Source: Anaerolineales bacterium
GTDB taxonomy: Bacteria > Chloroflexota > Anaerolineae > Anaerolineales > RBG-16-64-43
DNA: 64,000 nt
Assembly (NCBI GenBank): GCA_016932475.1
Contig: JAFGCU010000020.1
Coordinates: forward strand, 1 to 64,000
Direction: 5' to 3'
Shown here: one piece after another, positions 46,726-54,998 of the stretch
Numbering within the stretch: the stretch's first letter is position 1
Layout: each line of letters begins with the position of its first letter
Notes under the pieces: model-generated
The model's database searches: none
Told to the model about the DNA's origin: nothing
Seen by the model: the letters and a program-made list of their open reading frames with translations, nothing else
Made by a program: the position numbers and the translations under genes

Positions 46726-47654
46726 GAAGCCTCACGCACCCGGGGATCCAGCATCGCGGCCGAAACATCCGCGATCATCCCGAACAGAATGTATCCGAGC
46801 GCGGCCAGCGCCAGCAGCGCCTGGACAACCGGGTAATCGCCCCGCAGCGCGGCATCCACCAGCATCCGGCCGAGCCCCGGGCGGGCGAAGACCACTTCGG
46901 TGATCATCGTGCCGCCGAGCAGAAAGGCGGCCTCCATGCCGGCCAGTGCCAGGACCGGCGCCATCGCGGCGCGCAGCATGCGCCAATCCGCTTGCACCCC
47001 GCGCGGGAATCCGTGCGCGCGCATCGCGAGATGAAAAAGCTCGCCGCGCGATTCGCGGATGGAGGTTTCGGCCGCGCGTCCGATGCTGCTCCCGACGGTC
47101 CACGCCAGCGCCAAGGCGGGAAGCAGGAGCCGCAATCCCCCGCGCAACGGATCCGGCAGCGGCGCGGTGAACAGCGGCACCGCCGCCCAAAGCAGGATCA
47201 ACCCGGACCATGCCACCGGCGTCGCCGCGCCGACGGCCAGGGCCGCCGACGCAATCCGGCCAATCCCCATGCCGCTCCCGCGGCGGTCGCGCCGGGAGGC
47301 GACGGCGCCGATCGCGAGGCCGAAAGCAACCGAGAGAATCCAGGCCAGGACGGCCAGCGGCACGGTGTAGGCGGCCGCCGACGCGATCATCCCGGCCACA
47401 TCCTGCCCGCTGAAGATCGACCGGCCCAGATCGCCGCGCAATACACCGCTGAAATATTGCGCGTACTGATCCAGCAACGGCCGGTCCAGCCCCAACGCGC
47501 GCCGCATTTCCGCCGCCTGCTCCTGCGTCGCGAGCCCTTCCGCCGTGAGCGACGCCAGCGGATCCACCCGGCCCAACCGCAGCGCGAAGAACGCCAGGGT
47601 GGCCACCGCCCAGACGACGATCAGGTTCTCGAGAATCCGCCGGATGTACCGCAT
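46722..47654 (-). CDS. Dipeptide-type ABC transporter permease (DppB-like)
   Basis: MRYIRRILENLIVVWAVATLAFFALRL; LGLDRPLLDQYAQYFSGVLRGDLGRSIFSGQDV; MITEVVFARPGLGRMLVDAALRGDYPVVQA. Confidence 0.93.
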   Translation of the reverse strand: MRYIRRILENLIVVWAVATLAFFALRLGRVDPLASLTAEGLATQEQAAEMRRALGLDRPLLDQYAQYFSGVLRGDLGRSIFSGQDVAGMIASAAAYTVPLAVLAWILSVAFGLAIGAVASRRDRRGSGMGIGRIASAALAVGAATPVAWSGLILLWAAVPLFTAPLPDPLRGGLRLLLPALALAWTVGSSIGRAAETSIRESRGELFHLAMRAHGFPRGVQADWRMLRAAMAPVLALAGMEAAFLLGGTMITEVVFARPGLGRMLVDAALRGDYPVVQALLALAALGYILFGMIADVSAAMLDPRVREAS

Positions 47655-47745
47655 GGGAATTATTGTACCCACCTTTTTATCCGGCATCGATTCCTCATTT
47701 TTTCCGCAGGAGAAAGGTACTGGAATCGCCGGCGGGCGCGGGGGA

Positions 47746-47751
47746 TATAAT
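47746..47751 (+). promoter_or_regulatory. Candidate -10 element for the FHA operon
   Basis: TATAAT about 23 nt upstream of the ATG at 47775, in the divergent spacer with the ABC permeases. Confidence 0.4.
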
Positions 47752-47774
47752 ACCTGTCAGACAAAGGAGCCGGC

Positions 47775-48572
47775 ATGCCCGATCCGCTGCGGAAAATCGA
47801 AATCCAGCTGGAGAATCTGTTCGAAAAAAGGACCGGGATACTTTCCGCGCACATCCTGCATGCCGGGAAGATCCTTGCGCGTCTGATCGAGGCGCTTGAA
47901 GAGCGCGCCGAACAGGGGCCCGGCGGCCGCTGGATTGCGCCGAATGCATACCGGCTGAAGCTCGGCAAGCGCATCTGGCAGACCGCCTCGGCCGTCCCGG
48001 ATCTGGCGGCGCTGCTCGGCTCCAAACTGGAGGAACATGTCACCCAGAGCGAGATGATCCTCCTCAACCCGATCCAAATCGAATTCACGTCCGACGACTC
48101 GCTGCGCGAGGAGAGCATCCGCGTATTCGCGGAAATCGTGCGGACCGGCGGCGAGCACACGGACGCCTTCCCGGCTTCCGACGCCGCGCCGATCGTCCTG
48201 CCGCACGGCGCGTTCCTGATCCTCAACGGCAGCCGGCATTACCCGCTCAACCGGCCGGTGATCAACATCGGCCGCCAGCTGGATAACCATCTGGTGATCG
48301 ACGACGCGCTGGTGAGCCGCCGACATGCGCAGTTGCGGGCGCGCGAGGGACAGTACCTTCTGACCGACCTCGGCTCCAAGCACGGCATGAAGGTCAACAA
48401 CTCGATCGTCCGCGAATGGGTCCTCCAACCCGGCGACGTGTTCCGCCTGGGCAACACCGAACTCATTTACGGCGACGACCGCGAGGAGAGCATCACCCAG
48501 CCGATCCCCGCCCACCCCGCCCCCGACTCCCCCGCGGATACCACCCCCCGACCGGAGAAACCCGCGGCATGA
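47775..48572 (+). CDS. FhaA-like protein: DUF3662 domain + FHA domain
   Basis: N-terminal LRKIEIQLENLFEKRTG...; C-terminal FHA: INIGRQLDNHLVIDDALVSRRHAQLRAREGQYLLTDLGSKHGMKVNN. Confidence 0.9.
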   Translation: MPDPLRKIEIQLENLFEKRTGILSAHILHAGKILARLIEALEERAEQGPGGRWIAPNAYRLKLGKRIWQTASAVPDLAALLGSKLEEHVTQSEMILLNPIQIEFTSDDSLREESIRVFAEIVRTGGEHTDAFPASDAAPIVLPHGAFLILNGSRHYPLNRPVINIGRQLDNHLVIDDALVSRRHAQLRAREGQYLLTDLGSKHGMKVNNSIVREWVLQPGDVFRLGNTELIYGDDREESITQPIPAHPAPDSPADTTPRPEKPAA

Positions 48573-49051
48573 GCGTCTCGGTCCTGATGCTCGCCGCCCG
48601 CATCGCCCTGGCCGCCTGCCTGTATGCCTTCCTCGCGCTTGTCCTGGTGACCTTGTGGCGAGACCTGCGCGCGGCGGCCGGGGTGCAGCCCGCCGGATCG
48701 GCCCACTTCAGCCTGCGCCGCCTGCGGGAGGACGGCACGACGGACCGCGACTATCCGCTGCAGAAAGAATCCTGTTTCATCGGCCGCTCCCCGAGCCTCG
48801 AGGTATCTCTGGCGGATGAAACCGTTTCCGTCGTGCATGCACGCTTGTGGAAGGAGGCCGGCCGATGGTGGTTGGAGGATCTCGACTCGCGCAACGGCAC
48901 CCTGCTCAACCAAATTCCCGTCTCGAAAAAAACCGTCCTGTGCGCGGGCGATCGGATCCGCACCGGACGCATTCTGCTGGAATTCCGGATTGAGGATTCC
49001 TCACAACCCCCGGCGAAAATACAACCCCGCGCAACGGACACCCCCGCATGA
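48569..49051 (+). CDS. Membrane-anchored FHA domain protein (FhaB-like)
   Basis: Start MSVSVLMLAARIALAACLYAFLALVLVTLWRDL (TM); CFIGRSPSLEVSLADETVSVVHARLWKEAGRWWLEDLDSRNGTLLNQ. Confidence 0.92.
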   Translation: MSVSVLMLAARIALAACLYAFLALVLVTLWRDLRAAAGVQPAGSAHFSLRRLREDGTTDRDYPLQKESCFIGRSPSLEVSLADETVSVVHARLWKEAGRWWLEDLDSRNGTLLNQIPVSKKTVLCAGDRIRTGRILLEFRIEDSSQPPAKIQPRATDTPA

Positions 49052-51561
49052 CCAACCCCTCCCGGCGGGAAGCGGCGCTCCTCGGGCTGGCGCTTCTCTT
49101 CCAAGCCTTCGGCGCGGCGGCGCTGCTGCTCTCGTCTTCGGTCCGGGGCGGGGCATGGACGGTTAACCCGCCGTACTTGTCGGCCATCCCTGCCTTGTGT
49201 GTCTGGGGTCTGGTCGCGTGGATCCTTCACCGCGGGCTCGACCGCGCCCTTCCCAACCGCGATCCGTTGCTGCTGCCGGCGGCCATGTTCCTGTGCGGAT
49301 GGGGATTGCAGATTCTGGTCCGGTTATCGCCGGAAACCGCGATGCGCCAGACCCTGTGGCTGTTTCTGTTGGGCGGATTGCTGATGGTCTTCCTGCGGTT
49401 GCCGCCCGATCTCGAATGGCTGCGCAAGTACCGCTACCTCTGGCTGGGCTCGGCGCTCCTGGCGGTGGCCGCCACGCTGTTCATCGGAGTCGGCGCGGGA
49501 GAGGATTCGCCGCGGTTATGGCTCGGGTTGGACGGCATTTTCTTCCAACCCTCGGAATTCCTGCGCTGGATCTTCCCGGTGTTCGCCGCGTTCACGCTCG
49601 CGCCGCGCCGGAGCACCGCCCGCGGCCCCGACGCCAAGGATTCGCTTCCCGTGCTGTTGTTCGGCGCGGCCGGAATCCTGCTGCATATCCTCCAGCAGGA
49701 TCTTGGCGCCGCCATGCTGCTTCTCGCCGCCTTGGTCCTGGCTCTGTATCTCGCCTATCGCAAAACGGCCATCCTTCTGCTTGGAGCCGCCGCCGCGCTC
49801 ATGATCCTGGGCGGCGGGTACGCGCTGAGCGGGACTATCCGCGACCGGATCGCGACCTGGTGGAATCCCTGGCTGGATCCGAGCAACACCTCGTATCAGG
49901 TGGTGCAGTCGCTGATCTCGGTTGCGGCCGGCGGCCTGATCGGCCGCGGACCCGGCCTGGGCGCCCCAGGGCTTGTGCCGGTGGCTTATTCGGATTTTAT
50001 TTTTTCCGCGGTCTGCGAGGAATACGGAGTGCTGGGCGCCGTCGGCTGCCTGACCATCATGGCCGTGCTGGTATTGCGCGGACTGCGGATTGCGATACGC
50101 TCCGCGGATCCCGCCGCCCGCCTGATCGCCGCAAACCTCAGCGCTCTGCTGGGCTGCCAATCGATCCTGATCATCGGAGGCGGATTGCGCCTGCTGCCGC
50201 TGACCGGTGTCACCCTGCCCTGGATGAGTTACGGCGGCTCCTCGCTGCTGGGAAGCATGATCATGCTTGGCTTCCTGCTGATGCTTTCGGACAAGGCTCC
50301 GGCCGCGGCGGCGGAAGCCCGGCCGGACCGGCCGGTCCGGGTCCTTTCGGCCCTCTTCCTGCTTGCCTTCGCCGCGGCGGGTGTGAGCGCGGGTTGGTGG
50401 GGCATATACCGGTCGCCCGTGCTGCGGGTCCGCACCGATAATTACCGGCGAGTCCTGCACGACCTCCGCGCGCGGCGCGGAGACCTGTTCGACCGCACCG
50501 GTCTGCCGCTGGCCGTCACCGCCGGCACGGCGGGCGCCTACACGCGCGAGTATCCCGATCCCGCGTCCGCGCCGGTGATCGGGTACACCACAGCCTTCTA
50601 CGGACAGGGCGGAATGGAAGCCGCGCTGGATCCGTGGCTGCGCGGAGAAGCCGGCCGGGATTTGTTCGACCAATGGTGGTCGGAAACTGTCCTTGGCATC
50701 CCCCTGGAAGGCAAGGATGCCTGGCTGACGATCGACCGCTCCATCCAGGAGCGCGGCAGCGCCGGGATGAAGGATCTCTCCGGCGCGGTCGTGGCGCTGC
50801 GGGCCGGGAGCGGGGAAATCCTCGCGCTCATCTCCCAACCGACGTTTGATCCGGCGACGCTGCAAACGGATTACGAATTGCTGTCCCGCAATCCCGCGGC
50901 TCCGCTCCTCAACCGGGCCACCCAGGGATTGTATGGACCGGGGCGGATGTTATATCCGTTCTTCGCCGCGGAAGCGATCGACCGGAACCTGCCGGATGCG
51001 GGTGCCGATCTCTGCGCGGCGCCGTACACGGAATGGATTTTGGAGAATCCGGAATTCGCTCAACAGGTCCTTACCCGGTTCCGGTTCGATCAGGATCCGG
51101 CGATGGACCTGCCGACGGCGAACGTCGCGGAGCTTGTGTTTCCCGCCGGCGAGGCATCCATCCGGCGCGAATGGGACGGGCAGGGACGCGTTCTGGTCAG
51201 CCCGATGCAACTGGCGCTCGCCTTTTCGTCGATCGCCGCCGGCGGCATGGCGCCCGCCCCGCGGCTGGTGTACCGCCTGGAGACGGAAGCCGGCTGGGTA
51301 ACACCCGCCGCGGCGAGCCATCCGGTGGCGATGATACCCGCCGTGACAGCCGCGCGCCTGCGGGAGATCCTGGCCGGCGGCGACGGGATGGCCGAGTGGA
51401 CCGGCTGCGGCTTTTACTCCGGCGGAATCTCGTGGTATGCCGGATTTGAGACTACGGGCGACGATCCGGTCGTGGTGGTGGTCGCGCTCGAAGGCGAACC
51501 CTCCGACGCCGCCGCGATCGGCCGGATGATCCTCGCGCTTGCGGCGGTAGTGGGAAAATAG
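49048..51561 (+). CDS. SEDS (FtsW/RodA) glycosyltransferase fused to a catalytically degenerate PBP transpeptidase-like domain
   Basis: N-terminus SEDS: FFQPSEFLRWIF, YSDFIFSAVCEEYGVLGA, LTGVTLPWMSYGGSSLL. C-terminus PBP-like: RRGDLFDRTGLPLAV, RATQGLYGPGRMLYPFFAAEAI (SxxK replaced), AEWTGCGFYSGGISWYAGF (KTG replaced). Confidence 0.88.
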   Translation: MTNPSRREAALLGLALLFQAFGAAALLLSSSVRGGAWTVNPPYLSAIPALCVWGLVAWILHRGLDRALPNRDPLLLPAAMFLCGWGLQILVRLSPETAMRQTLWLFLLGGLLMVFLRLPPDLEWLRKYRYLWLGSALLAVAATLFIGVGAGEDSPRLWLGLDGIFFQPSEFLRWIFPVFAAFTLAPRRSTARGPDAKDSLPVLLFGAAGILLHILQQDLGAAMLLLAALVLALYLAYRKTAILLLGAAAALMILGGGYALSGTIRDRIATWWNPWLDPSNTSYQVVQSLISVAAGGLIGRGPGLGAPGLVPVAYSDFIFSAVCEEYGVLGAVGCLTIMAVLVLRGLRIAIRSADPAARLIAANLSALLGCQSILIIGGGLRLLPLTGVTLPWMSYGGSSLLGSMIMLGFLLMLSDKAPAAAAEARPDRPVRVLSALFLLAFAAAGVSAGWWGIYRSPVLRVRTDNYRRVLHDLRARRGDLFDRTGLPLAVTAGTAGAYTREYPDPASAPVIGYTTAFYGQGGMEAALDPWLRGEAGRDLFDQWWSETVLGIPLEGKDAWLTIDRSIQERGSAGMKDLSGAVVALRAGSGEILALISQPTFDPATLQTDYELLSRNPAAPLLNRATQGLYGPGRMLYPFFAAEAIDRNLPDAGADLCAAPYTEWILENPEFAQQVLTRFRFDQDPAMDLPTANVAELVFPAGEASIRREWDGQGRVLVSPMQLALAFSSIAAGGMAPAPRLVYRLETEAGWVTPAAASHPVAMIPAVTAARLREILAGGDGMAEWTGCGFYSGGISWYAGFETTGDDPVVVVVALEGEPSDAAAIGRMILALAAVVGK

Positions 51562-51607
51562 TTATCACCGCAGAGACGCAGAGAACGCAGAGGAATTCTT
51601 TTTATTC

Positions 51608-51784
51608 GTCATTCCGGCGTGCTTTTAGCCGGAATCCACACCACACTCGTTTGTAACCACACCAGAAGAAACGCAACATCTGGATCCCCGATAAACACGC
51701 GGGTATGACGGGCTTTACCTCCATCGTCCTTCCCGTGCGTGCCCGGTTTGTTCGTCATTCCGGCGTGCTTTTAGCCGGAATCCA
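51608..51784. repeat. Two identical 32-bp palindromic repeat copies
   Basis: CGTCATTCCGGCGTGCTTTTAGCCGGAATCCA at 51608-51639 and 51753-51784. Confidence 0.88.
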
Positions 51785-51970
51785 AAACACACTCGGATGC
51801 GACCACACTGTAAGAACACAAATACTGGATCCCCGATAAATTCACCCCCGCTTCGCATTCATCCCGGCTCATGAACCAGATGCGAGCCGGGATGCTTCGC
51901 GAGGGCAGGCTCGGGGATGACGGTCACGCCCCGGCGGATTTATAATTCCCCCGAGGCAACGCTTTTCGAG

Positions 51971-52492
51971 ATGACCGAATACACCATCAGACCGGTAACG
52001 GTTGAGGATAAACCCTGGATCCGGCAGTTGATGCGCGAGCATTGGGCGGCGGAGTTTATCGTCGTGCGCGGCGGGGAATACCGTCCGGCCGAGCTTCCGG
52101 GATTCCTCGCCGAGATCGGGGCGGCCAAAGCCGGGTTAATCACCCATCGGATCGAGGGCGACTCGTGCGAGATCATGACACTGGACAGCCTCTCCCCCGG
52201 CCGCGGGATCGGCGGTGCGTTGATCGAAGCCGTCCGGAGCGCCGCCCGGATGGCTGGGTGCCGGCGGCTTTTTGTGGTGACAACCAATAACAACCTGCAT
52301 GCCCTGCGGTTCTACCAGCGCAGGGGATTCGTCCTCTCGGCTCTCCGCCCGAACGCCGTCGCGGAAAGCCGGAAGCACAAACCCATTCCGCTTCTCGACG
52401 AAAATGGAATTTCCATCCGGGATGAAATCGAATTGGAGATGATGCTGACCCCGCAGAATACGGCTCAACAGTCAACCGAGGCGCAATATTAG
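51971..52492 (+). CDS. GNAT family N-acetyltransferase
   Basis: EIMTLDSLSPGRGIGGALIEAVRSAARMAGCRRLFVVTTNNNLHALRFYQRRGFVLS. Confidence 0.92.
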   Translation: MTEYTIRPVTVEDKPWIRQLMREHWAAEFIVVRGGEYRPAELPGFLAEIGAAKAGLITHRIEGDSCEIMTLDSLSPGRGIGGALIEAVRSAARMAGCRRLFVVTTNNNLHALRFYQRRGFVLSALRPNAVAESRKHKPIPLLDENGISIRDEIELEMMLTPQNTAQQSTEAQY

Positions 52493-52603
52493 ATTATTAC
52501 CCGAAAAATAAAAGCGGCAACCGGGCCCGGGGCGGAGACAAACCAACCCGGCGCCTGACATAAGCCGCAGCGAAAAGCAAACAACGCAATGCCCTTGCCG
52601 GAT

Positions 52604-53122
52604 TTATTGCGGCTTGCCCTCCCCCTTGATTTCATCGTACAGCAAAAGCGTGCGCGGACCCCGGCGGTGCGCTTCCCACAGCGCGGTCGAGGCTCGGGAT
52701 AGCAGTTCAATCGAACTTATGCCTTCACCACCAGGGTGCGAGGCGACCCCGGCACAGACGGACACACGGTATTCCAGCAGCTGGCGGGTGACCTGCTTGC
52801 CCTGGAATTTATCGACCAGGCGCTCGGCCGCTTTCTTCGCCCCCTCCGCATCGGATTCGGGCATGACCACCAGGTAGTTGCCCTGATAATGCCCGGGCAT
52901 ATCCACCTCGCGCAAACTTGCATGCAGAATATCGGCCAGGAAGGATTGCGCGCTTTCCAGTACATCCGGCGAGGGGTTTTCATCGAAACGCAACCCGAGG
53001 TAAAGCACCGACAGCGGACCGGGATACCGCTTGGCGCGAAGCACTTCGCCGTCGAGCAGTGATTCCAGCATCTTCTGCGGATAAAGACCGGATTCGGCGT
53101 CAAGGCGAGATTCCTGGTCCAT
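52604..53122 (-). CDS. Stand-alone degenerate GGDEF-like domain protein
   Basis: DAESGLYPQKMLESLLDGEVLRAKRY...LREVDMPGHYQGNYLVVMPESDAEGAKKAAERL...VSVCAGVASHP: GGDEF fold pattern with the signature replaced by YQGNY. Confidence 0.8.
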   Translation of the reverse strand: MDQESRLDAESGLYPQKMLESLLDGEVLRAKRYPGPLSVLYLGLRFDENPSPDVLESAQSFLADILHASLREVDMPGHYQGNYLVVMPESDAEGAKKAAERLVDKFQGKQVTRQLLEYRVSVCAGVASHPGGEGISSIELLSRASTALWEAHRRGPRTLLLYDEIKGEGKPQ

Positions 53123-53375
53123 GGGGTCCCTTCCTATACCGTCCGGCGTGCCCGGCAACGTGTCACCGGGTTATTTAATCCGAGTTTTCCGTTTTCGGCA
53201 AACGCCATAATCCGCGTTCGCGCGGCCCCGTTCGAGGATGGTGAAAAACCAACCGATCGTCACGCCCGCGGGGGCTTGGCGGGCATCCAGGAATCGCTGC
53301 CGTGCATGGGGCACCGGACGAACCGTTTCCCCGGCAAGTTCGCCCGGGGATGACGAGTATTACTCCGAAACGGGT

Positions 53376-54641
53376 TTACACCGCTTTCTTCAAGCGGACG
53401 AATTTCCTTTTTCCCACCTGCAGGACCGGATCGCCCGCGAGCGGCACAACGCCGTTCGGATCGTTCACCGTCTCGCCGCCCAGGCGCACCCCGCCCTGCT
53501 CGATCAGGCGCCGCGCATCGGTTTTGCTTTTGGCCAATTCCAGTTCCACCATCAGGTCGGCCAGGCGTTTGCCGTCCGAAACCTGCGCCACGGGCATGTC
53601 GTCCGGCAGTTCCGATTTTTGAAAGACCTGCCGGAACTGCTCTTCGGCCGCCGCCGCCGCATCCGTCCCGTGGTAGATCTCGACGATCTCCCGCGCCAGG
53701 CGCATCTTGCCGTCGCGCGGATGCAAAGCGCCCGATTGCAGATCGCGTTCGGTCGCGGCGATCTGATCCGGGGTGAAGCGGGTCAGGAGCCGGTAGTACA
53801 GCGCCATCGCCGTATCCGGCACGCTCATCACCTTGCCGTACATATCCCCCGGCTCGGCCATGATCGGGATGTGGTTGCCGAGGGATTTGCTCATTCGGAC
53901 GACACCGTCGGTTCCGGGGAGGATCCCGAGCAGCACGCCGATGTTCGGCCGGACGCCGTAAAATTCCATAATCTTCCGGCCCGAGGTAAGGATGTTGAAG
54001 AGCTGTTCGGTCCCGCCGACTTGCACGTCGGCGCGCAGGGCGTAGGCATCGTACCCCTGCATGATCGAGTAGAAGAACTCATGCAGGTAGATGGCTTCGC
54101 CCTTATCCCAGCGCAGCCTGAAATTTTCGCGGGTGGTGAACTGCTGCACGGTGAAGTTGGATCCCAGGCGGATCAGTTCCGCGAAGGAGAGCTTGGAAAG
54201 CCACTCGGAGTTGTGGTGCACCTCGGTCTTTTCACGGTCCAAAATCCGGAATGCCTGCTCGGCGTAGGTCCGGGCGTTGGCGTTTATCTTCTCCTCCAAA
54301 AGCTGCGGGCGCAGGGTGTTTTTATCCGACGGGTCCCCCACCCGCGCGGTGTAATCGCCGATCAGGAAGACGACCGAATGCCCGAGCTCCTGGAATTGGC
54401 GCAGCTTGCGCATGGTCACGGTGTGGCCGAGATGCAGATCCGAGGAGGTGGGATCGTACCCGGCATACACGCGCAGCGGGCGCTGTTCCTTTTCGGCCAG
54501 GATCAGGCGTTCGCGGAGTTCCGCGGCCATGGCCTGCTTCAGCGCCGGGTCCCCGTATTCGGTTCCCTGCATGAGTATGGCGAGTTGTTCGTCGATCCCG
54601 GGTTTGGACATTGCCTGCTCCGAAGCGGATTGGAATGGCAT
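53376..54641 (-). CDS. tyrS: Tyrosine--tRNA ligase
   Basis: YAGYDPTSSDLHLGHTVTMRKLRQFQELGHSVVFLIGDYTARVGDPSDK, VRMSKSLGNHI (KMSKS-like), C-terminal S4 domain. Confidence 0.95.
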   Translation of the reverse strand: MPFQSASEQAMSKPGIDEQLAILMQGTEYGDPALKQAMAAELRERLILAEKEQRPLRVYAGYDPTSSDLHLGHTVTMRKLRQFQELGHSVVFLIGDYTARVGDPSDKNTLRPQLLEEKINANARTYAEQAFRILDREKTEVHHNSEWLSKLSFAELIRLGSNFTVQQFTTRENFRLRWDKGEAIYLHEFFYSIMQGYDAYALRADVQVGGTEQLFNILTSGRKIMEFYGVRPNIGVLLGILPGTDGVVRMSKSLGNHIPIMAEPGDMYGKVMSVPDTAMALYYRLLTRFTPDQIAATERDLQSGALHPRDGKMRLAREIVEIYHGTDAAAAAEEQFRQVFQKSELPDDMPVAQVSDGKRLADLMVELELAKSKTDARRLIEQGGVRLGGETVNDPNGVVPLAGDPVLQVGKRKFVRLKKAV

Positions 54642-54749
54642 GCAAATGCTTCCGTGGGGCGGGATTATAGCATCAACCCCGCGATTTCCGCGGGAAAAGC
54701 CCTGAAATTCCGGATGGTATAATCGGTAGCTGGTTCGTTTGGGACCCCG

Positions 54750-54960
54750 GTGGTCATCCCTAGCCGAAGGCAGCCTGTCCCGAGCGCGGCGAGGGAAGGG
54801 ATTGGGAATTCCTTTCACGAACAGCCGATTCCTCGAGGCCTGAAGGCCCCTCCCCGGCTTGGAGCACCCCCGCTCCGTGGTTAACATTGCCAAAGAACCA
54901 AAGGCTGGCAATGTCACTCCGCGGGGGCAGGCGCCGGGGCAGGCGGAACGACTCACTGCA
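54750..54960. repeat. Dispersed palindromic repeat block between tyrS and mreB
   Basis: GTCATCCCTAGCCGAAGGC..., CCGATTCCTCGAGGCCTGAAGGCC, ACATTGCCAAAGAACCAAAGGCTGGCAATGTCACTCCG. Confidence 0.6.
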
Positions 54961-54998
54961 TATGATGGTGGATTTCTTTTCTTATTCCAGGAGAGACA

